64,000 nucleotides of DNA from Erythrobacter sp. SG61-1L (GCF_001305965.1 NZ_JXQC01000003.1:1884452-1948451); one strand, 5' to 3'; counted from the first letter of the stretch, positions 8,052-17,921 are shown. Notes: generated from the letters alone by a model not told the origin. Program-made: numbers and translations.

Positions 8052-11000
8052 TCAGAAACGCGCGCGCGCGCCGATCGTGTAATAGCGGCCGATCGTGTCG
8101 AAATAGGCCGGATTGGTGGGATACTGGAATTCCGGCACGATCGGCGGTTCCTTGTTGAGCAGGTTGTTAATGCGGAAGAACAGTTCGAAGCCCTTCTCGT
8201 CATCCGCGCCCCAACGCGGACCGACCTTCGCGGTACCCGACAGGTTCAGATAGAACCGGCTGGGCACGCTGTTGTCGTTGATGGAGTTGGGCAGCTTCGG
8301 ATCGTAATCGGGATCGCTGGGATCCGTGTAGAGCGCATCCAGAACGCCGCTGTCGATGTAACGGCCCTGCAGCGTGAGGGTGAAGCGCGGATTGACGAAG
8401 GTGACGAAGGCATTGGCCGTCCACTTCGGCGCACCGATGGCTGCCGCGCTGCCGGTCTGGCCAGCACGGTTGATTTCCTGCCCGTAAGCGACAGTGGTCA
8501 GTTCGTCAGTATAGGTGGCCAGGCCGCGCAGCATCAGCTGGTTCTGCGAACCGAGATCGATCCGGTAATCGGCTTCGAAGTCCAGCCCGCTCGTGCGCAG
8601 TTCTTCCAGATTGACCGAGACGTTGCGGATTTCCGTGATGTTCTCACCGGCGGAAATCGTACCGTCGTTGATCAGGGCACAGGCCTCTTCGCGGCCCGCG
8701 TAGCATTCGTTGATGATGTTCTGGAAGCCGCCCGGAGGCGAGCCGATATAGTCCTTCACCTTGATGTTGAAGTAATCGACCGAGAACCGCAGCCCGTCCA
8801 GCGCGCCACTTGGCTGCAGGATCATCCCCGCGCCCCAGGTATCGGCCTTTTCAGGCTTGATATAGGGGCTGCCGCCATTGAGCAGGTTCGGGTTGAACGA
8901 CTGGCTCGGGTTGAACAGATTGTTCACTGTGGTGAAGGAACTGGCCGAAGACAGGAACAGTTCGGCAAAGTTCGGCGCACGGATATCGCGCGAACGGCTT
9001 ACGCGGAAGCGCAGCCAGTCGGTCGGCTCCCAGTTCATGCTCAGCTTCCATGCCGTGGCATCGAAGGAGTTTTCGGCCTGGGTGCGCAGATAGCTGCCGA
9101 AGCCGGTGATCTTGTAATGCGTCTGGCGGATTGCACCGTTGAGGGTCAGCGCCTCTGCACCCGGCACGTCGGACAGCAGCGGAACTTCAAGCTCGGCATA
9201 GCCTTCCACCACTTCGGTCTTGCCGTTGTAATCGGCACCGAAGTTCTGGAAATAGGCATAGAGGTTCGACAGATCGTCATGCGTCACGTCGATCTTGTCG
9301 ACGCGATATTCAGCACCGAAGGCAAGGCCGACAGTGCCGCCCGGTGCCTCGAACAGCTCACCGCTGACATTGGCTGCCAGCACATGCTGTTCCAGCGTGA
9401 TGTCTTCCACCAAAGTGCCATAGACATAATCGCGCGCGGCCGGATCGTAGTTGTTCTCGCCGAACAGGTTCAGCGGAACGCAGCCCTGCGCGGCAGCCAC
9501 CAGCGCCGGATCGTCGCTCAGCAGGGCGCGGCAGGTCGGGTTGCCGGTATCGGGATCGATCACCGCATCGGTCGCGAAGTAGAAATAGGCGTTGCTCTTG
9601 GCGATGGTGGCAGGGTTGCCGACCGGATAGATCGCCGCACCGACGACCAGATTGTCCTGCACTTCCTGCAGACGGTCGGTCCGGCTGTACTGGTAATATC
9701 CGTCCCACTTCCAGTTGTCGCTGAACGAACCGCTGATGCCCGTCGCGATGCGGTAGGTGTCCGCTTCGGAGGTGCTGTAACCACGGGCGAAATCGTCGAA
9801 CATGCGGGCCATCGAGAAAGCCGCAGCGGTGGGGCGAACCAGCGAGTACGGGCCGGTCGGCTGGGCCTGCTGGTCTACAGGCAGCTTCGCGCGCACTTCA
9901 TCGGGGATGAAGGGATTGTCTGCGTAGATCGGAATGCCGGTGCTGAAGAACGATGTCTGAAGCAACTGGCCGGCGACATGACCATAGGTGCCTTCAAGGA
10001 AGACCTTGATGTCATCGGTCACGTCGTAGTCGAGATGAGCGTTGAAGGAATAGCGTTCCACCGGAACGGTGATGTTGGAATTGATATAGGCCGGGATGAT
10101 GTCGCCGCCATTCTGGAACAGCGCGAATGCCGGGGTGCCGGTGTGGAAGGCTACCGGATTGCCGCTGGAATCGAAAGTCGTGCCCCCGGTACCGAATAGA
10201 GCGCCGATGCCGTAAGTATCGGTCGGGCCACCATAGACTACGCCCGCATTGTTGAACCGCAGGCCCGCGCCGTCATTCACGCGCACGAGGTTGGGCATGC
10301 CGTTGCCGCCCGCATAACCCAGATTGGTGATAACCGCGCCCGGCGTACACCAGTCGCGCGTGAAGCAGTTGCCGATGCCCTTCTGGTCGGCATATTCGCC
10401 GCCGATCACCAAATGGCCGCGATCGCCCAGAGCCGTGCCGAATGCGCCGGCGATATGGAACCTGTCGCCATCGCCCTCGTCTGAAACGCCGTAATCGACT
10501 TCGGCCTTGAAGCCTTCCAGATTGTTATTGAGGATCACGTTGACGACGCCGGTGATCGCGTCCGAACCATAGGCTGCGGAGGCACCGCCGGTCACGATTT
10601 CTGTCCGGTCGAGCAGGATCGAAGGCAGAAAGTTGAGGTCAACCGAGCCTTCGCGAGTCGAGGGCGCGAAGCGGCGTCCGTCCACCAGGATCAGGTTACG
10701 CGTCACGCCCAGGCCGCGCAGGTTCATGATGCGCGCACCCACGTTGAAGCTGCCGAAGCCCTGTGTCTGCGGGCTGGTGCTGTCACGGAACGAGGGAAGT
10801 TCGGCGATTGCTTCGGCCACGTTGGTCACACCGCGGCGGGCAAGGTCATCGCCGCCCAGCGTGGTGACGGGCGAAGGCGCGTCGAACGTGGTGCGCTGGA
10901 TGCGCGAACCGGTGACGACGATCGGGCTGGTGTCCTGCGAAGCTGCACCGTCCGCTTCGGTAGTGACGTCCTCTACCGAGACGGTCTTGCCATCTGCCGC

Positions 11001-11087
11001 TTCGTCCGCAGCCATCACCGGCGCGGCGCACAGGGCGCTGGCCGTGAGCAGCACGGAACGGAATACCAATTTACGTGATTTAGACAT
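8052..11087 (-). CDS. TonB-dependent receptor, sphingomonad large type
   Basis: A 1011-residue outer-membrane receptor. The signal peptide ends at about residue 26 (ALCAAPVMAA). A TonB-box-like region SPIVVTGSRIQR follows near residues 53-65, then the plug domain with NLRGLGVTRNLILVDGRR and YGSDAITGVVNVIL. The 22-strand barrel ends in the aromatic C-terminus IGARARF. Such receptors take up siderophores, glycans, aromatic or other bulky substrates using TonB energy. The ligand is not evident. Its position beside the aromatic catabolic genes and the tandem MarR regulator suggests uptake of a lignin- or phenol-derived compound, but this is context only. The gene ends before a strong terminator. 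Confidence 0.95.
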   Translation of the reverse strand: MSKSRKLVFRSVLLTASALCAAPVMAADEAADGKTVSVEDVTTEADGAASQDTSPIVVTGSRIQRTTFDAPSPVTTLGGDDLARRGVTNVAEAIAELPSFRDSTSPQTQGFGSFNVGARIMNLRGLGVTRNLILVDGRRFAPSTREGSVDLNFLPSILLDRTEIVTGGASAAYGSDAITGVVNVILNNNLEGFKAEVDYGVSDEGDGDRFHIAGAFGTALGDRGHLVIGGEYADQKGIGNCFTRDWCTPGAVITNLGYAGGNGMPNLVRVNDGAGLRFNNAGVVYGGPTDTYGIGALFGTGGTTFDSSGNPVAFHTGTPAFALFQNGGDIIPAYINSNITVPVERYSFNAHLDYDVTDDIKVFLEGTYGHVAGQLLQTSFFSTGIPIYADNPFIPDEVRAKLPVDQQAQPTGPYSLVRPTAAAFSMARMFDDFARGYSTSEADTYRIATGISGSFSDNWKWDGYYQYSRTDRLQEVQDNLVVGAAIYPVGNPATIAKSNAYFYFATDAVIDPDTGNPTCRALLSDDPALVAAAQGCVPLNLFGENNYDPAARDYVYGTLVEDITLEQHVLAANVSGELFEAPGGTVGLAFGAEYRVDKIDVTHDDLSNLYAYFQNFGADYNGKTEVVEGYAELEVPLLSDVPGAEALTLNGAIRQTHYKITGFGSYLRTQAENSFDATAWKLSMNWEPTDWLRFRVSRSRDIRAPNFAELFLSSASSFTTVNNLFNPSQSFNPNLLNGGSPYIKPEKADTWGAGMILQPSGALDGLRFSVDYFNIKVKDYIGSPPGGFQNIINECYAGREEACALINDGTISAGENITEIRNVSVNLEELRTSGLDFEADYRIDLGSQNQLMLRGLATYTDELTTVAYGQEINRAGQTGSAAAIGAPKWTANAFVTFVNPRFTLTLQGRYIDSGVLDALYTDPSDPDYDPKLPNSINDNSVPSRFYLNLSGTAKVGPRWGADDEKGFELFFRINNLLNKEPPIVPEFQYPTNPAYFDTIGRYYTIGARARF

Positions 11088-11497
11088 GACTCTCCCCTTG
11101 GTTTTCGCGTGCTTTCGAAACCGCAGGGGAAAGACGGCACCCGGTTACCGTCCACGGCGCAGCAATGCTGCGTCCATGCCATTCGCAACGGAAACCCGAA
11201 TGCCGTTGCCGCCTCTCCCACTGTGCCTTCGGGCACTTATTGTGCCGCTAATTGCCTCCTTGATTTCATCAAAGTCAAGCAGCAATTCAATCTGGAATAA
11301 CGACTGAAGAAAGTCGGAAAATCCCCACTTTTTGAAGCCAGCCTCGGCCGAGGAATTGAAAAATTCGGACAAAATTGGCGGATACGCGCCATCGTCTTGC
11401 TTAAGGGTGCCGCAATCTTAAAATTGACATTATCAACGCATTTCTCTATCCGATGGGGCAACCCAAAGAGCGTATAACGCCGGGGAAAGGGGAGAGG
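11088..11497. other. Divergent intergenic region between the TBDR and the secreted-protein operon
   Basis: This 410-bp region lies between the TBDR (minus) and the plus-strand operon starting at 11498. Apart from the candidate plus-strand promoter at 11424-11452 no gene, repeat or structured RNA was recognised. Small open frames here have no recognisable family and look like chance. Confidence 0.6.
11424..11452 (+). promoter_or_regulatory. Candidate sigma-70-type promoter
   Basis: A perfect TTGACA at 11424-11429 is followed, after 17 bases, by TATCCG at 11447-11452. It is 46 bases before the chosen start of the secreted-protein gene. The -35 box is strong and the -10 box weak. Confidence 0.45.
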
Positions 11498-12274
11498 ATG
11501 TCACATAAATTCAAGCTGATGGCGGCTGCCCTTACAGCAGCGGCCATGCTGGGCAGCGCTGCACAGGCACAGAACCCTACAGTCGAGGCAAGCCGCGAAT
11601 CGCGCTACGCCGCCATCGCCCGGCTTTCAGCTTTCGAAGGCGTGTGGCAGCCAGACTGGGCCGCAGTCACCAACCTGCGCGCCGCCGAAGGGCAGGCCCC
11701 GATGACCGCCAGCGCCCGTGCGACTGTGGATGCATTCAATGCTGCCAAGGCGGACGGCCAGAACCTGCAGACCGAAGGGGCCAATTGCATGCCGGTGGGC
11801 ATGCCGGGCGTGATGCGATACCCCTACCCCATCGAGTTCATTTATTCACCGGGTAAGGTGAACATCGTTATCGAAACGCACAGCCAGGTGCGTCGCATTT
11901 TCACAGACGGACGCCCCCTTCCCGAAGATCCGGACCTGCTGTTCAACGGTTCTTCCGTAGGCCATTGGGAAGGCGAGACACTGGTGGCCGATACGGTGGG
12001 CCTTTCCCCGTTGATTTCGCTGCTGCCCGGCCTCCACCCGACCGAGAACACCCGGATTCATGAGCGGATCAAGCTCGACGGGCCAGGCAAACTGGTGGTG
12101 GAAACGACCATCACCGATCCCGAATTGTTCACCCAACCGTTCGTGACCTCGCTGTCTTACCGCCTCGAGCCGGACTGGGATATTCGCGAATATATCTGTC
12201 AGGAAAACAACCGCGACGCAGCGGATGCCGAAGGCCGGCCGAGCATGGATCTCGGCTTCGACGAAATCGAATAA
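11498..12274 (+). CDS. Exported protein of unknown function
   Basis: The protein has 258 residues with a clear signal peptide (MSHKFKLMAAALTAAAMLGS, cleaved after AQA). The start ATG at 11498 is preceded by GGGGAGAGG, so the open frame beginning at 11453 is too long. The mature part carries AFEGVWQPDW, a proline-rich MRYPYPIEFIY segment, HWEGETLVADTVG, and REYICQENNRD near the end. I recall similar proteins beside TBDR genes in sphingomonads but cannot name a function. The order with the DUF6152-like gene 26 bp downstream suggests a periplasmic pair. No catalytic residues can be assigned. Confidence 0.8.
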   Translation: MSHKFKLMAAALTAAAMLGSAAQAQNPTVEASRESRYAAIARLSAFEGVWQPDWAAVTNLRAAEGQAPMTASARATVDAFNAAKADGQNLQTEGANCMPVGMPGVMRYPYPIEFIYSPGKVNIVIETHSQVRRIFTDGRPLPEDPDLLFNGSSVGHWEGETLVADTVGLSPLISLLPGLHPTENTRIHERIKLDGPGKLVVETTITDPELFTQPFVTSLSYRLEPDWDIREYICQENNRDAADAEGRPSMDLGFDEIE

Positions 12275-12300
12275 CGGCACGCTATTCCAAGGAGCCCGAC

Positions 12301-12687
12301 ATGAAGCGTTTCTTCTCCGGCCTCGCGGCAGCCGCCCTGATGGCCGTCATTCCTGCGGCCAGTTCGGCCCATCATTCCACGGCGATGTTCGAATGGGGCA
12401 AGGAAGTCACCTTGAAGAAGGCCACCGTCCTGCGGTGGGAATGGACCAATCCGCACACCTTCATCTACGTCACCGCGCCGGGCGCCGATGGCAAGGAGAA
12501 GAAGTGGGCCTTCGAAGGGATGAGCCCCAATCACCTGACCCGTGCAGGCTGGTCCAAACGCACGCTGAAGCCGGGCGACGTGATCGACCTCACGTACTAC
12601 CCGCTGCGCGACGGCCGCAGCGGCGGATTCAACGTCACGGTCACACAACCCAATGGAAAGACGCTGAAACAGCTTTCTTTCGATTGA
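12301..12687 (+). CDS. DUF6152-like periplasmic protein
   Basis: A 128-residue exported protein. The signal peptide MKRFFSGLAAAALMAVIPAA ends at SSAHHS, leaving a mature N-terminus with two adjacent histidines (HHSTAMFEW). That is characteristic of the DUF6152 family as I know it, and adjacent histidines at a mature N-terminus could bind metal. The body is a small beta-rich domain with WEWTNPHTFIYV. It follows the secreted protein by 26 bp, with an AAGGAG site just before the ATG, and precedes the cytochrome b561-YceI fusion by 58 bp. The function of the family is not established. Confidence 0.82.
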   Translation: MKRFFSGLAAAALMAVIPAASSAHHSTAMFEWGKEVTLKKATVLRWEWTNPHTFIYVTAPGADGKEKKWAFEGMSPNHLTRAGWSKRTLKPGDVIDLTYYPLRDGRSGGFNVTVTQPNGKTLKQLSFD

Positions 12688-12745
12688 TCCGGCGAAGATC
12701 ACCTGAAATGTAACGTCAGGGATCGACGGTGAATTGGGAGAGAGC

Positions 12746-13969
12746 ATGACCCGATATAGTACCGGCGCGATCGCGCTTCACTGGCTGATAGCCTTTGCCC
12801 TTGCATTCGAACTGGCCCTTGGCTTTGCCATGCCGCGCGGGGTGGAAGGCTTTGCCCTGTTCCAGCTGCACAAGTCGGTGGGGATCGCGATCCTTGCCCT
12901 TACTGTGGTGCGGCTGGGCTGGCGCCTTGCCCATCCACGCCCTGCCCCGCTGGAGCGCGGGCTTGCCCATGCCGCGGCCCATGGGGTGCATGTCGGCTTC
13001 TACGCCTTCATGGTGCTGGCCCCGCTCACCGGCTGGGCGCTGGTCTCCACGGCCCCGGTCAACGTGCCCACGGTGCTGTTTGGCATTGTGCCGCTGCCGC
13101 ATTTGCCGCTGCCCGGTTCGATCAACGAAATGGTCGAGGAGACGCATGAACTGCTGGCATGGTGCGGCATCGCCCTGTTCCTGCTGCATGTCGCAGGCGC
13201 CCTGCGCCACGAGATTCTGCTGCGCGACCGGCTGCTGGAACGCATGGCGCCGGGCGGCAGCAGGCCGCTGGGCGGGCTGCTGGCCCTGGGCGTGATCGCA
13301 CTGGGCATTGCCGCATTCCTTGCCATCGGCAGTAGGCAGGCCCCCGCCTCAGAAGCCGAAGCACTACCCCCACAGGCTGAGCAGACGGCAGAGGCCGTGC
13401 TGCCCGAAGCCACGCCTTCCCCGAGCGAGGAAGCCACAGCAACAGCCGAAGAAGAACCGGGCGCCATTCCCCAATGGAAGATCAGGCCCGGCGGGCGTCT
13501 GGCCTTCTCCGTGGGCAATGGCGATGCGGGAACCATCGATGGCAGCTTCGCCAAATGGCAGGGCGCCATCGCCTTCGATCCCGACCGTCCGGAGACGGCG
13601 GATATCCGGATCACGGTGGACCTTGCCAGCGCCAGCGTGGGCGATGCCACGCAGGACGGGATGCTGGCAGGCGACGAGTTCTTCGCGGTCAGCCAGTTCG
13701 GCAAGGCCGTGTTCAGTGCAAGCTCCGCCCGGCAGACAGCGCCCGGCCGCTACACAGCTAAGGGCACGCTGCAGATGAAGGGCATGACCCTGCCGCAGAC
13801 GATCAGCTTCCGCCTGGCGGGCGAAGGCCTGCACCGCAAGGCGCAGGGCAGCGCCACCATCGCACGCACCGCCTTCGGCATCGGGGAAGGCAGCGCGGCC
13901 GAAAGCCTGGATCCCAACGTGTCCGTCAGCTTCTCCTTCGAGGCAGATGGAACAGTTCCGGCAAACTGA
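12746..13969 (+). CDS. Cytochrome b561 fused to a YceI-like domain
   Basis: A 407-residue membrane protein. Residues 1-165 form a four-helix cytochrome b561 with candidate heme-ligand histidines at 12 (ALHWLIA), 42 (QLHKSVG), in HGVHVGF, and in LLHVAGALRHE. A further helix (GGLLALGVIALGIAAF, about 178-195) and an acidic, alanine/proline-rich linker (200-240) lead to a C-terminal YceI domain (about 245-405). YceI domains are lipocalin-like periplasmic folds that bind polyisoprenoids. In E. coli the two units are separate neighbouring genes (yceJ, yceI), so the fusion supports a joint role in electron transfer to or from a lipid-soluble carrier. The start ATG at 12746 has GGGAGAG; a TTG at 12734 opens the frame earlier. 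Confidence 0.9.
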   Translation: MTRYSTGAIALHWLIAFALAFELALGFAMPRGVEGFALFQLHKSVGIAILALTVVRLGWRLAHPRPAPLERGLAHAAAHGVHVGFYAFMVLAPLTGWALVSTAPVNVPTVLFGIVPLPHLPLPGSINEMVEETHELLAWCGIALFLLHVAGALRHEILLRDRLLERMAPGGSRPLGGLLALGVIALGIAAFLAIGSRQAPASEAEALPPQAEQTAEAVLPEATPSPSEEATATAEEEPGAIPQWKIRPGGRLAFSVGNGDAGTIDGSFAKWQGAIAFDPDRPETADIRITVDLASASVGDATQDGMLAGDEFFAVSQFGKAVFSASSARQTAPGRYTAKGTLQMKGMTLPQTISFRLAGEGLHRKAQGSATIARTAFGIGEGSAAESLDPNVSVSFSFEADGTVPAN

Positions 13970-14217
13970 CGCGAATTTCACAACACTGAAATCGGCCACT
14001 TTCCGCCAATTCCCGCAGTTTCATTTCTGAAACTGACGGGGCTTGGCGCGAGGGTGGCAATTTTTTCCATTTCTTTTCGAAGGGAAACAGCACGGCGCAC
14101 GTTGAGAAGAGAGCGACAGGGAAAGCGAATAGCCGCCCCCGGATCGGTCCATCGGTTCGGGTGCGGTGCAGGGATGACCTCCCTGTGTCTGAAACCGAAA
14201 CTCTCACGAGGCCGCGC

Positions 14218-15015
14218 ATGCTCGAATCCGCCGTCCCCCAGCAGCCTACGCCATCCGAATGGATTGGAGCCATGGCCAGTGGCGCCCCCCTGCCGAAACC
14301 ATCCGAAGCGCGCCCCCGCATCCTGATCGTGGACGGCGATGGCGATTACCGGACGGCCACAGGCCAGTTCCTTGCCGATCACGGTTTTCTTGTTCTGGAA
14401 GCGGAGAATGCAGGCGCGGCGCGCGACCTGCTGAGTCAGTACACGATCGACATCGTGGTGCTTGACGTGAACATCTCGGGCGAGGACGGGCTTGCCATCA
14501 CCCGCGCACTTTCCGTCCATCAGGACGTATGCGTCATCATCGTTTCCGAACTGGCGAGCGAGATCGACCGCATCGTGGGGCTGGAGGCCGGGGCGGACGA
14601 TTATCTGCCCAAGCCTGCCTCCGCCCGCGAATTGCTGGCGCGAATCCGCGCGGTCAGGCGGCGCCTCTCCAAATCCGCCCGGCTCGAACAAGCGACCTCG
14701 GTCTGCTACCTGTTCAGCGGATGGAGCCTGGACATAGACCGGCGCCAGCTGCGCGACCAGCTTGGCACGATCACCAGCCTGTCCGATGGAGAATTCACCC
14801 TGCTGCGCGCCTTCGTCGAGCGGCCCCAGCGCGTGCTGACGCGCGACCAGCTGCTGGAATATGCGCGCGGCGCGAATTGCGATGCCTATGACCGGGCGAT
14901 CGACACCCAGATCAGCCGCCTGCGCCGCAAGCTGGGCATGTCAGGCAATAATGACCTGATCCGGACCGTGCGGAACGAAGGATATATGTTCGTGGCCAAG
15001 GTGGTTCAGCGCTGA
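14218..15015 (+). CDS. Orphan OmpR/PhoB-type response regulator
   Basis: The protein has 265 residues from the ATG at 14218, which is preceded by ACGAGG. The frame opens earlier at a GTG (14161) and another ATG lies at 14272. The receiver domain covers about 34-150, with acidic residues in LIVDGDGD, the phosphoacceptor Asp83 in VVLDVNIS, a serine at the switch position (IIVSE) and Lys132 in LPKP. The winged-helix DNA-binding domain covers about 160-262 (RVLTRDQLLEYARG, DTQISRLRRKLG). No histidine kinase is encoded next to it. The gene is 173 bp before the BamA-like gene on the same strand, which may be a target or may be coincidental. Confidence 0.88.
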   Translation: MLESAVPQQPTPSEWIGAMASGAPLPKPSEARPRILIVDGDGDYRTATGQFLADHGFLVLEAENAGAARDLLSQYTIDIVVLDVNISGEDGLAITRALSVHQDVCVIIVSELASEIDRIVGLEAGADDYLPKPASARELLARIRAVRRRLSKSARLEQATSVCYLFSGWSLDIDRRQLRDQLGTITSLSDGEFTLLRAFVERPQRVLTRDQLLEYARGANCDAYDRAIDTQISRLRRKLGMSGNNDLIRTVRNEGYMFVAKVVQR

Positions 15016-15188
15016 GCGGCTCGGCCCCGCCCGCCTGCTGTCCCGCGCCCTGAATTTCCCGACCAGCCCCCGCCGCCCCCGCGCTTGCGGGCCGAAGGAT
15101 TGTGTCCTTGGGCCAGTGCCGCCGACATGTCCCGACATTCGGCAGGCAAGTTCGCGTCCTAGGCGGCCACCTATCGAGGTGCCATTTG

Positions 15189-17921
15189 ATGAAGCGTCCC
15201 CTTTCCCTTGCCTCCACGGCGCTTGCGCTCGTGCTGCTTGCCGGTCACGCGCCGTTGTTCGCCCAGACGGAAATCCTTCCCGAGCCTGAGCCGTCCGAAG
15301 CCCGCAGCCCCGCCGCTCACGAAAGTGGCGCGCTGGATACGATCCGCAGCGTTGCCGTCACCGGCTCTCAGCGATTGGAGGCTCAGACGATCCTGAGCTA
15401 CATCCAGCTGCGGGTGGGCGGCCAGTATACGGAGGCTGCGGCCGACCAGGCGCTGAAGGATCTCTACGCGACCGAGTTGTTCGCCAATGCCAGCATCCGC
15501 AACGACAATGGCAATGTGACGATCGACGTGCAGGAGAACCCGGTGGTCAACCGGATCATCCTGGAAGGCAACAAGCGCTTGAAGGAGGACAAGATCCTCC
15601 CCGAGATCAAGCTTGCCCCGCGCCAGATCTTCACCCGTTCCAAGGTGCGCGCGGACGTGGCCCGCATCATCGAGCTGTACAAGCGGCAGGGCCGCTTCGC
15701 CGCAGTGGTGGAACCCAAGAGCGTGCAGCTGGCGCAGAACCGCGTCGATATCGTCTACGAGATCACCGAAGGGCCGAAATCCAAGGTCCGCCAGATCAAC
15801 ATCATCGGGAACGAGAAGTTCTCCGATGATGCGTTGAGAAGCGAGATGATCACGAAACAGGCCAGGTCGTTCCGCCTGTTCAGTTCGGGCACCAGCTACG
15901 ACCCGGATCGCCTGGCCTTTGACCAGCAGAAGCTGCGCCAGTTCTACCTGACCGAAGGCTATGCCGATTTCCGGGTGGTCTCGGCCGTGGCCGAACTCAC
16001 GCCCGACAAGCGGGACTTCATCATCACTTACGTGGTGGAGGAAGGCGAGCGCTACAAGTTCGGCGATGTGAAGGTGGAAAGCCAGCTGCGCGACTTCGAC
16101 GAAGGCGTGCTGACCAGCTCGCTCGCGGTCAAGCCGGGCGGCTGGTACAATGCCAAGATGGTGGAAGACACTGTCGAGGGCCTGACCGAGACGGCCGGGC
16201 TTTACGGCTATGCCTTTGCCGATGTGCGGCCCGAATTCGACCGCAACCGCGACGATCTGACCATGAACGTGAAGTTCGTGATCAACGAGGCGCCGCGCGT
16301 CTATGTCGAGGCGATCAACATCAACGGCAACACGCTGACACAGGACAAGGTGGTGCGGCGTGAGTTCCGCCTGGCCGAAGGCGATGCGTTCAACTCGCTG
16401 GCGGTCAAGCGTTCCACCGCGCGCATCAATTCGCTGGGCTATTTCCAGGAGAACTTCCAGATCGAGCAGAGCCAGGGCTCGGCCCCGGACCGCATCGTGC
16501 TCGACGCCAATGTCCAGGAACAGGCCACCGGCGAACTCCAGCTCTCCGCAGGCTTCTCAAGCCTTGAGAGCTTCATTCTGCAGGCATCGGTCAAACAACG
16601 CAATTTTCGCGGCAAAGGGCAGACTGTCGGGCTGAGCGCAAACATGTCTTCCTATTCGCGCGGTGTAACGCTGAGCTTCACCGAACCCTATCTGTTCGAC
16701 AACAATGTCTCGCTGGGTCTCGACGTCTACCGGCGCGATTCCAACAATAATTACTACAACACCGACAATGCCACGACCTTCCGGCAGGTAACCACCGGCT
16801 TTCAGGTGCGCGCCGGCGTGCCGCTTTCCGAGAATGCCTCGCTCATCGGGCGCTATACGCTGAATTTTGACGACGTGACGCTGGACGAGAGCACCTATTA
16901 CAGCGACCGCGTCAATCCCGGTACGCTGGAATGCGATCCCCTGCTCGCCAGCCGCTATCTGTGCGAGGCAGTGGGAACCCGCACCAGCTCGATCCTGGGC
17001 GCCTCTCTGGTCTATGACACGCTCGACAACCGGATGCGCCCGACGCGCGGCGACAGCGTCACCGTCAGCCTCGACGTCGCCGGGCTCGGAGGAAGCGAGC
17101 GCTATGCCAAGTTCCGCATAAACGCGGCCAAATACTGGCAACTGGCACCCGGCTGGGTCTTCTCGCTCTCCGGCGAAGGCGGTTACGTCAAGGGGCTGGG
17201 GCAGGAAGTCCGCCTGACCGACCGCTTCTTCCTGGGCGATCCGCAGATCCGCGGCTTCGACATTCGCGGCGTCGGTCCGCGCATCCTGCGGGAATATTAC
17301 ACGCTCGACGACGATGGCGTGCCCGTCTGCGGCGATGGGACTTCGGCCGAAAGCTGCACGAACAATGGCGGCTACACCTATTACAGCGATCCCGATAATC
17401 CGGTGGACGATCCGCTGGGCGGCAATGCCTATTATCTGGGCCGTGCCGAATTGCAGATTCCACTTGGCACCGGCGCGCGCGAAATGGGCCTGCGGCCTTC
17501 GATCTTCCTCGATGTCGGATCGGTCTTCGACCTCAAGGCCCCTGCCCTGTCTGACACGGGATCGACCTATTTCGTTGCCACGCGCGACGATGACGGGAAC
17601 CAGCTCTACACCCAGATCGATTCCGCATCGATCGTGGACGGCATCTGTACGGCCGAGAGCACGTCTTATGTGACCAATGCGGTCAACCCCAACCCGCCGA
17701 CCTGCCTCGAAAGCGCGAGCAATACGGCACTGGGCACGACCTATCCGGGCTTCCGCGAAACCTATCTGGGCAATTCCGCCCTGCCGCGCATTTCCGTGGG
17801 CTTCGGGGTCAACTGGAACTCGCCCTTCGGCCCGTTCCGGATCGACGTCGCCAAGGTGCTGTGGAAGCAGCCGGGTGACGACACCAAGACCTTCACGTTC
17901 AACGTCGGCACCCAGTTCTAG
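15189..17921 (+). CDS. BamA/Omp85-family outer-membrane assembly protein (BamA-like)
   Basis: A 910-residue protein with a signal peptide (MKRPLSLASTALALVLLAG, ending at FAQ). About five POTRA repeats span residues 50-400 (for example TIRSVAVTGSQRLEAQTILS and VYVEAININGNTL). The C-terminal barrel contains the conserved IRGF turn (DPQIRGFDIRGVG) and ends in TFNVGTQF. BamA inserts beta-barrel proteins into the outer membrane. The start at 15189 is preceded by GAGGTG; a frame opening at 15102 extends upstream without signal-peptide character. The usual alphaproteobacterial neighbours (rseP, ompH/skp, lpxD, fabZ) are absent, so this may be a second, specialised copy. The barrel has cysteine-containing extracellular insertions. 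Confidence 0.9.
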   Translation: MKRPLSLASTALALVLLAGHAPLFAQTEILPEPEPSEARSPAAHESGALDTIRSVAVTGSQRLEAQTILSYIQLRVGGQYTEAAADQALKDLYATELFANASIRNDNGNVTIDVQENPVVNRIILEGNKRLKEDKILPEIKLAPRQIFTRSKVRADVARIIELYKRQGRFAAVVEPKSVQLAQNRVDIVYEITEGPKSKVRQINIIGNEKFSDDALRSEMITKQARSFRLFSSGTSYDPDRLAFDQQKLRQFYLTEGYADFRVVSAVAELTPDKRDFIITYVVEEGERYKFGDVKVESQLRDFDEGVLTSSLAVKPGGWYNAKMVEDTVEGLTETAGLYGYAFADVRPEFDRNRDDLTMNVKFVINEAPRVYVEAININGNTLTQDKVVRREFRLAEGDAFNSLAVKRSTARINSLGYFQENFQIEQSQGSAPDRIVLDANVQEQATGELQLSAGFSSLESFILQASVKQRNFRGKGQTVGLSANMSSYSRGVTLSFTEPYLFDNNVSLGLDVYRRDSNNNYYNTDNATTFRQVTTGFQVRAGVPLSENASLIGRYTLNFDDVTLDESTYYSDRVNPGTLECDPLLASRYLCEAVGTRTSSILGASLVYDTLDNRMRPTRGDSVTVSLDVAGLGGSERYAKFRINAAKYWQLAPGWVFSLSGEGGYVKGLGQEVRLTDRFFLGDPQIRGFDIRGVGPRILREYYTLDDDGVPVCGDGTSAESCTNNGGYTYYSDPDNPVDDPLGGNAYYLGRAELQIPLGTGAREMGLRPSIFLDVGSVFDLKAPALSDTGSTYFVATRDDDGNQLYTQIDSASIVDGICTAESTSYVTNAVNPNPPTCLESASNTALGTTYPGFRETYLGNSALPRISVGFGVNWNSPFGPFRIDVAKVLWKQPGDDTKTFTFNVGTQF

